8,766 bases of DNA, taken from positions 1 to 8,766 of the forward strand of contig JAFDUB010000070.1 in assembly GCA_019594025.1 (NCBI GenBank), in the 5' to 3' direction. The stretch's first letter is position 1. Every line of letters begins with the position of its first letter. This document shows, one piece after another, positions 5,039 to 8,766 of this stretch. The stretch is from Thermoplasmata archaeon. GTDB lineage: Archaea > Thermoplasmatota > Thermoplasmata > Halarchaeoplasmatales > Halarchaeoplasmataceae. Below the pieces are notes generated by a model. That model saw only the letters and a program-made list of their open reading frames with translations. It ran no database searches and had not been told where the DNA came from. A program made the translations under genes and the position numbers.

Positions 5039-5670
5039 TACTGGAAAAGGACGGTGACTATTACACGCCCAATCTGGTTCCAGGCGTTTCTGTATACGGG
5101 GAGAAATTGATTATTGAGAATGGAAGAGAGTATCGTTTCTGGAACCCCCATCGCAGTAAGTTGGCGGCATATTTAAAAGAAGGAGGTTCTCTTTCTATAG
5201 ACAATAGTAGTACGATTCTTTATCTCGGTGCCGGTGACGGTACCACGGTGAGTCATGTTTCTGATCTACTTACAAACGGACGCATATTTGCGGTCGAGAT
5301 CTCCTCAAAACCTTTCCGCAATCTTTTATCACTCTCTGAAAAACGTGACAATGTATTTCCCATACTTGGGGATGCTAGAAATCCCGTCGAATATCAAAAT
5401 TTGGTTCGAGATTTGGATTTCTTGTATCAGGATATTGCTCAGCAAGATCAGGTTAACATATTCATCAAAAACCTACTCCACTTTCGACCCCCCTACGCAG
5501 GAATGGCAATCAAGGCCCGGAGTATAGACGTTACACGGAGCCCCAGTAGTATTTTCCAAGAGGTAAAAAGTTGTTTTGAACAACGTTGTCTGAATGTATT
5601 AAAAACGGTGGACATATCTCCCTGGCAAAAGGACCATGCCATAGTGTTGATTAAGTTCGAGTCCGATTGA
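5035..5670 (+). CDS. flpA: Fibrillarin, rRNA/tRNA 2'-O-methyltransferase
   Basis: The protein has 211 residues and matches archaeal fibrillarin along its whole length. Fibrillarin is the methyltransferase of the box C/D ribonucleoprotein and works with Nop5 and L7Ae under guide RNAs. The SAM-binding motif is LGAGDGTTVSHVSD (64-77), with the acidic ribose contact in AVEIS (86-90) and DAR at 113-115. The catalytic tetrad of the family is visible as Lys42 (HRSKLAAYL), Asp133 (YQDIAQQDQ), Lys160 (AIKARSID) and His201 (KDHAIV). Most archaeal homologues that I recall read LGAASGTT, so the DG here is a small variation. The gene starts inside the aminotransferase stop (ATGA overlap). Its usual neighbour nop5 is not next to it. 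Confidence 0.97.
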   Translation: MILEKDGDYYTPNLVPGVSVYGEKLIIENGREYRFWNPHRSKLAAYLKEGGSLSIDNSSTILYLGAGDGTTVSHVSDLLTNGRIFAVEISSKPFRNLLSLSEKRDNVFPILGDARNPVEYQNLVRDLDFLYQDIAQQDQVNIFIKNLLHFRPPYAGMAIKARSIDVTRSPSSIFQEVKSCFEQRCLNVLKTVDISPWQKDHAIVLIKFESD

Positions 5671-5673
5671 TTC

Positions 5674-5683
5674 CCACATGTGG
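5674..5683. terminator. 10-bp palindrome after flpA, possible terminator
   Basis: CCACATGTGG is a perfect palindrome starting 3 nt after the flpA stop and followed by a short T-run. It could mark the 3' end of the aminotransferase-flpA transcript. The palindrome has no loop and the T-run is short, so this is weak. Confidence 0.25.
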
Positions 5684-5703
5684 TTTTGAAATGGTTTTCG
5701 GTG

Positions 5704-5726
5704 AACATCCCTTCCGTTAACATCCC
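5704..5726 (+). repeat. Direct repeat AACATCCC x2 upstream of a TATA box
   Basis: AACATCCC occurs at 5704-5711 and 5719-5726, a 15-bp period, just upstream of the TATA-like element at 5730-5740. The position suits an activator site. Confidence 0.4.
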
Positions 5727-5729
5727 AAA

Positions 5730-5740
5730 GGTATTTTACC
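5730..5740 (+). promoter_or_regulatory. TATA-like box of the membrane protein-epimerase pair
   Basis: GGTATTTTACC is centred about 28 nt before the ATG at 5763, consistent with a leaderless transcript. There is no Shine-Dalgarno site before this ATG. A very similar element (GGTATTTACC) precedes the MBL-fold gene. Confidence 0.45.
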
Positions 5741-5762
5741 TATTCTTTCTTTTACCCCTCCA

Positions 5763-6488
5763 ATGAACCAAGATATGGACGAGGAAGATGGCTTTTTCAG
5801 TACAATCTGGGGGAAGCTGTTCTTATTCTTCAATCCATTTTTAATCGGTTTTAGTTTTCTTTATCTTCTTTATTTGATACTCCATGGCACAGGTTTATTT
5901 TGGGTGGTAGGTACAGGTATGTTCGGATACTTCTTTCCACCTGCGGGAAAGGAGAGCGTGATCCCGTTGATGGTCGGTGAGCTCACCCGCAGGGGCTCGT
6001 TAACTCCCCTAACGACTATCACTCTGGTAGCCAGTGTGATCGCATTCGTAGACGTAGTCACCTCTTACTTCCTTCTGTGGAACTTTTACATCGCAGAAAA
6101 GATACCGTTGGTGGGAGGTTGGATACGCAAGTTCAGGGACTTCGGTGCACAGAAAATGAAGGAAAAAAACTGGATAAAAAAAGTAGCTTTCGTGGGGGTC
6201 GCGATATTTGTGGTAGTTCCATTCCAGGGAAGCGGAGGTGTAGGAGCTTCCATACTAGGTAGGGTGATCGGTATGAACAAGTATCAGGCATGGCTCGCTA
6301 TAATCATAGGTTCTTTTTCAGGTTGCTTTTTGATAGCTACGATTTCTTATTATCTAAGTGATGCGATTTTAAAAACGTTCAGAAGTAGTGTATTTCAAGG
6401 TATGGGTTTACTAATCGTGCTTGCAGTAATATTCGTATTTCTTTACTCGTTCTTCAAACATAGAGAAGAGATGGAGGAAACGGCATGA
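5763..6488 (+). CDS. Small multidrug export-like integral membrane protein
   Basis: The protein has 241 residues with about five or six membrane segments (roughly 18-40, 44-58, 81-108, 139-155, 176-198, 212-231) and a basic loop between them at 119-140. Two conserved-looking stretches fit the small multidrug export family (PF06695) and the related DedA/VTT type: PPAGKESVIPL (59-69), matching the re-entrant glycine/glutamate/proline motif, and PFQGSGGVGAS (153-163), matching the second P-x-x-G-T/S-G re-entrant motif. Family members are presumed transporters, some of lipid-linked or small charged compounds; the substrate here is unknown. The stop overlaps the epimerase start by ATGA, so a link to sugar-nucleotide or envelope metabolism is possible. 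ATG 5763 is chosen because of the TATA spacing; Met5 is an alternative. Confidence 0.75.
   Translation: MNQDMDEEDGFFSTIWGKLFLFFNPFLIGFSFLYLLYLILHGTGLFWVVGTGMFGYFFPPAGKESVIPLMVGELTRRGSLTPLTTITLVASVIAFVDVVTSYFLLWNFYIAEKIPLVGGWIRKFRDFGAQKMKEKNWIKKVAFVGVAIFVVVPFQGSGGVGASILGRVIGMNKYQAWLAIIIGSFSGCFLIATISYYLSDAILKTFRSSVFQGMGLLIVLAVIFVFLYSFFKHREEMEETA
6473..6477 (+). promoter_or_regulatory. Shine-Dalgarno site of the epimerase
   Basis: GGAGG lies 7 nt before ATG 6485, inside the end of the membrane protein gene. It supports translation of the epimerase from the shared mRNA. Confidence 0.65.
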
Positions 6489-7438
6489 GATTGAAAGGAA
6501 GAAAAATACTGCTCACCGGAGCAGCGGGATTTATAGGCAGTCACCTGGCGGACGCCCTGGTAAAAGAAAACCAGGTAAAGGGATATGATAATCTTTCGTC
6601 GGGAAAAAAAGAGCTGATCGAACATCTTATGGACAACGACTCGTTTGAATTAGTAATTGCAGATGTGCTAAATCGAGATAGGTTGAGGAAGGAGATGGAA
6701 GATAGCGACATGGTATTCCACTTGGCCGCTAATCCCGATGTTAGACTTGGCGCCTCGGACACATATGTGCATCTCGAACAGAATGTAATGGCCACGTACG
6801 AAGTCCTGGAGGCTATGCGGGAGTGTTGTGTGGAGGAGATGGTGTTCACATCCACATCTACGGTCTATGGGGAAACGGAGGTTATACCTACTCCAGAAGA
6901 CTACGGCCCATTAGAACCGATCTCCCTCTACGGTTCTTCCAAACTTGCATGCGAGGCGATGATTTCCGCTTACTGCCATTCCTTCAATATGCGCTCTGCA
7001 TCCTTCAGGTTCGCTAACGTAGTCGGTCCCAGGAGTACCCACGGGGTAACCTACGACTTTGTGAACAAGCTCAAGGATAATCCAAAGGAGTTGGAGATAC
7101 TGGGCAGCCCGCCGGGGACCACAAAATCATACTTCTACGTTTCAGATTGCATCGATGGTATGCTCCATGCGGTAGAACAGTGCAACAAGCCGGTTGAATA
7201 TTTCAATCTTGGTTCGGAAGATTACATAAACGTTAAAAAAATAGCGGATACCGTATGTAGAGAGATGGGTCTTGAAGATGTAGATTACAGCTGGACCGGT
7301 GGTGCAGGCGGCGGCCGGGGCTGGAAAGGTGATGTAAAAGTGATGCTATTGTCCATCGAAACGATCAAGTCCTTGGGATGGGCGCCTAAGTACGACAGCA
7401 CAGAATCCATCGCTAAGACGGTTAGGAGTTTACTGTAG
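6485..7438 (+). CDS. NAD-dependent sugar-nucleotide epimerase/dehydratase (GalE-type SDR)
   Basis: The protein has 317 residues, the normal size of extended short-chain dehydrogenases acting on nucleotide sugars. The NAD-binding Rossmann motif is TGAAGFIGSH (11-20), with Asp35 after strand 2 (YDNLSSG) selecting NAD, and AD at 59-60 contacting adenine. HLAA (79-82) is the usual fourth-strand motif. The catalytic pair is Tyr149 and Lys153 (YGSSK); the family Ser/Thr position is in STSTVYG (123-129), where Thr124 aligns with the GalE serine. FRFANVVGPR (174-183) and the C-terminal sugar-binding part are typical of the family. The likely reaction is C4 epimerisation of a UDP-sugar, but dehydratase or reductase activity cannot be excluded. 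The gene is coupled to the upstream membrane protein gene (ATGA overlap and a Shine-Dalgarno site), and its end overlaps the convergent 46-residue gene by 9 bp. Confidence 0.93.
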   Translation: MRLKGRKILLTGAAGFIGSHLADALVKENQVKGYDNLSSGKKELIEHLMDNDSFELVIADVLNRDRLRKEMEDSDMVFHLAANPDVRLGASDTYVHLEQNVMATYEVLEAMRECCVEEMVFTSTSTVYGETEVIPTPEDYGPLEPISLYGSSKLACEAMISAYCHSFNMRSASFRFANVVGPRSTHGVTYDFVNKLKDNPKELEILGSPPGTTKSYFYVSDCIDGMLHAVEQCNKPVEYFNLGSEDYINVKKIADTVCREMGLEDVDYSWTGGAGGGRGWKGDVKVMLLSIETIKSLGWAPKYDSTESIAKTVRSLL

Positions 7439-7570
7439 TATCGATGCCAGAATATCGAAAGGCCTCGACAGCCACAGAGCAACTACCAAGCAGCTTGCGA
7501 AGTATACGTAGTACATTATAGCGTACTTATAACGGTCCACTTTATCCCATACGTTCGCATCCTCATTCAT
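7430..7570 (-). CDS. Small single-span membrane protein, 46 residues
   Basis: The minus strand from ATG 7570 to TAA 7430 encodes 46 residues. A charged N-terminus (about 1-14) is followed by one strongly hydrophobic, aromatic segment at 16-35 (AIMYYVYFASCLVVALW lies within it) and a short amphipathic tail. This polar head plus one clean membrane span is not expected by chance. Upstream, TTATAATC (minus strand, near 7606-7613) lies about 40 nt before the ATG, and AAAGGATGGT sits just before it as a weak ribosome site. The gene overlaps the end of the epimerase gene by 9 bp in convergent orientation and lies 114 bp downstream of the MBL gene on the same strand. Family and function are unknown to me. 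Confidence 0.6.
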   Translation of the reverse strand: MNEDANVWDKVDRYKYAIMYYVYFASCLVVALWLSRPFDILASILQ

Positions 7571-7605
7571 GTGATTTACCATCCTTTGTCATATTATTGT
7601 CTGAC

Positions 7606-7614
7606 GATTATAAG
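7606..7614 (-). promoter_or_regulatory. Possible TATA box for the 46-residue membrane protein
   Basis: The minus strand reads CTTATAATC here, about 40 nt before the ATG, predicting a leader of some 14 nt that includes AAGGATGG. Another box (CTATAAATAG, 7629-7638) lies further upstream and may be the true or an additional promoter. Confidence 0.35.
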
Positions 7615-7684
7615 AGCAACTCCTACCTATTTATAGCTATCGGCTGCTTTCTACCGTCTGCCGAATGTGTTATTCCGTATAGAA

Positions 7685-8386
7685 TTACACATTCCAGACC
7701 ACGGAATCCCACGGTTTTCTATAGTTAAAAACACTGGTTTCCTTTGGGATATCTGCTTTTATGAGATCGTCTATCCACTCTTCGTTGCCAAAGGTGTGTA
7801 TGGGTACGAAGAATCTTGGTTTTACCGCATTGATGAAGTCTACAGGGCCGGCCCAGCTTTTTAACCTTTTATCCATGTTGGAGAATGCCATGTCCACCTT
7901 TAATTTTTTAAGATACTCCAGAGTTCTTTCAAAAACTTCTACGTGCTTCCGTCTTTTCCTCTCACACCATTCTGGCCAATCCCATTTGGCCAGATCGCCG
8001 CCGAAGTAAATGGTGTTTCCCTTTAAGTGGATCAGGTAAGCTAGGCCCTCGTCGTTGCTTTTCAGAGTTCTAACGCGGACGCTCCCGATTTTCACATCCT
8101 CTCCGTCAGACAAATTCATCCCCTTATCTTTACTGATCACATCTTCCGAAAGGACGTAGTACGCCTTTTTCGGTTCAAGTTCGAATATCAAAGGTGTGTA
8201 ATGGTCTGCGTGTCCGTGGGATATGAACACGTACAGTTCTTTACCTTCAACCGTCTTCTCTATCTTATTCCATGCGCCTTTGGGAAGAAAACCCTTTCCA
8301 GGCGGATCGAACAGAAGCGTATTGTTATCCACTTCGAGGACGAAGCAGCTGTGATATACATAAGTGACTTTGATATTTTGACTCAC
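7685..8386 (-). CDS. MBL-fold metal-dependent hydrolase (UlaG-like group)
   Basis: The protein has 233 residues. It has the metallo-beta-lactamase fold in the short form typical of the UlaG-like/Lactamase_B_3 group. Metal ligands are visible as His57, His59, Asp61 and His62 in SHGHADH, Asp131 in FGGDLA, and His197 in VPIHTFG. His12 in the opening strand (YVYHSCFVLEV) and FDPPG (26-30) are also typical of this group. The canonical His between motif 2 and motif 3 is not obvious, as usual for UlaG-like proteins. It probably hydrolyses an ester or phosphodiester bond using two metal ions; the substrate is unknown. The GTG at 8386 is the first start after an in-frame TAA, and a TATA-like box lies about 25 nt upstream, so the mRNA is probably leaderless. 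Confidence 0.92.
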   Translation of the reverse strand: MSQNIKVTYVYHSCFVLEVDNNTLLFDPPGKGFLPKGAWNKIEKTVEGKELYVFISHGHADHYTPLIFELEPKKAYYVLSEDVISKDKGMNLSDGEDVKIGSVRVRTLKSNDEGLAYLIHLKGNTIYFGGDLAKWDWPEWCERKRRKHVEVFERTLEYLKKLKVDMAFSNMDKRLKSWAGPVDFINAVKPRFFVPIHTFGNEEWIDDLIKADIPKETSVFNYRKPWDSVVWNV

Positions 8387-8406
8387 ATGTTAAAAAAAGT
8401 AATCAT

Positions 8407-8416
8407 GGTATTTACC
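8407..8416 (-). promoter_or_regulatory. TATA-like box of the MBL-fold gene
   Basis: GGTAAATACC on the minus strand is centred about 25 nt before the GTG at 8386. It resembles the element before the membrane protein gene (GGTATTTTACC). The spacing supports a leaderless start at GTG. Confidence 0.45.
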
Positions 8417-8471
8417 TCTTGCCCACCACAAAAGTTAAAGATACCTTCATGATAGCTTTTAATACCTTGAC

Positions 8472-8544
8472 GCTGGGGTGACAGAGCGGCCAATGTGACC
8501 GCCTGCAGAGCGGTTCCCCGAGGGTTCGAATCCCTCCCCCAGCT
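8472..8544 (+). tRNA. tRNA-Cys(GCA)
   Basis: A 73-nt cloverleaf with acceptor GCTGGGG/CCCCAGC, anticodon stem ACCGC/GCGGT, loop CTGCAGA with anticodon GCA, variable loop TCCCC, and T arm GAGGG-TTCGAAT-CCCTC. The discriminator is T (U73), the identity base for tRNA-Cys. There is no intron and no encoded CCA. It is divergent from the MBL-fold gene, with 85 bp between them. A protein reading on the minus strand here (containing GRDSNPR) is the usual tRNA artefact. Confidence 0.96.
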
Positions 8545-8557
8545 TATTATTTTATTC
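8545..8557 (+). terminator. T-rich tail after tRNA-Cys
   Basis: TTATTATTTTATT directly follows the mature 3' end. T-rich runs without a hairpin are the usual archaeal transcription stop, so this is a likely terminator. Beyond it, up to the window end, I see no supported gene. Confidence 0.45.
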
Positions 8558-8766
8558 CAATTTGGATACATGTGCCAATAAACGAGTTATATACTTTTTT
8601 CCGTTCCTTAAACACATGGAAATGAAAACCGCTTGTAAAACATCTTTAATCTGCCTTTTATTACATAAAATCAGCCAGAATGCCTCCGCTCTATCAAGGA
8701 CGTATGTAAGCCATCCGTGGTTCTAGGAGTCGAACCGAATCACTTTTTCATACCTATCAGATATCC

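Noticed and set aside
8383..8406. 7-codon leader peptide (ATG after GAGGT) overlapping the GTG of the MBL gene
   Set aside because: The same bases form a TATA-like box at the right distance from GTG 8386, which explains them better; a leaderless mRNA would not include this peptide.
8383..8571. Minus-strand reading of 62 codons over tRNA-Cys
   Set aside because: It is antisense to the tRNA and shows the GRDSNPR artefact.
8616..8726. Plus-strand reading of 36 codons after a TTATATA box near 8588
   Set aside because: The box and ATG spacing fit, but the peptide has no clear character and overlaps a possible minus-strand tail; not enough support.
8723..8764. Possible 3' end of a minus-strand gene entering from the right (13 residues, stop TAG)
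   Set aside because: Plausible composition (ISDRYEKVIRFDS) but too short to support; the sequence beyond the edge would decide.
1..8766. CRISPR arrays, insertion sequences, phage genes
   Set aside because: No regularly spaced repeats, transposase, integrase or structural phage genes were seen.

Overview
The window is archaeal, most likely euryarchaeal and probably from Thermoplasmatota or a relative; that lineage is inferred from gene content, not from a marker tree. The archaeal signs are an archaeal-type fibrillarin gene, a tRNA-Glu gene interrupted by a 20-nt bulge-helix-bulge intron, AT-rich TATA-like boxes about 25-28 nt upstream of several start codons (leaderless transcripts), tRNAs without encoded CCA, and zinc-ribbon, DUF4342 and DUF835 protein families.

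Left part (1-3511). A minus-strand gene cut by the left edge encodes a zinc-ribbon protein with three membrane segments. A short intergenic region holds a 9-bp inverted repeat whose arms overlap both TATA boxes of a divergent promoter. The plus-strand gene leaving it is the most striking in the window: a bacterial DnaA-type AAA+ ATPase of 576 residues with a small N-terminal domain and a C-terminal DUF835 domain in place of the DnaA DNA-binding domain IV. Its stop overlaps the start of a small zinc-ribbon protein gene, so the two form a translationally coupled pair. A 79-residue orphan and a convergent zinc-ribbon/DUF4342 gene follow.

Middle part (3512-7438). The intron-containing tRNA-Glu(UUC), on the minus strand, is flanked on both sides by pairs of perfect or near-perfect inverted repeats. 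Next come two overlapping plus-strand pairs: a PLP aminotransferase with fibrillarin (FlpA), and a small-multidrug-export-like membrane protein with a GalE-type sugar-nucleotide epimerase.

Right part (7430-8766). Two minus-strand genes encode a 46-residue single-span membrane protein, overlapping the end of the epimerase gene, and an MBL-fold hydrolase. tRNA-Cys(GCA) lies on the plus strand. The last 220 bases hold no gene I can support.

How the genes fit together: flpA and the two tRNAs belong to RNA maturation and translation; the epimerase and membrane protein suggest envelope or sugar-nucleotide work; the DnaA-like/zinc-ribbon pair and its divergent membrane neighbour form a separate module of unknown function and are the best candidate for an undescribed system.
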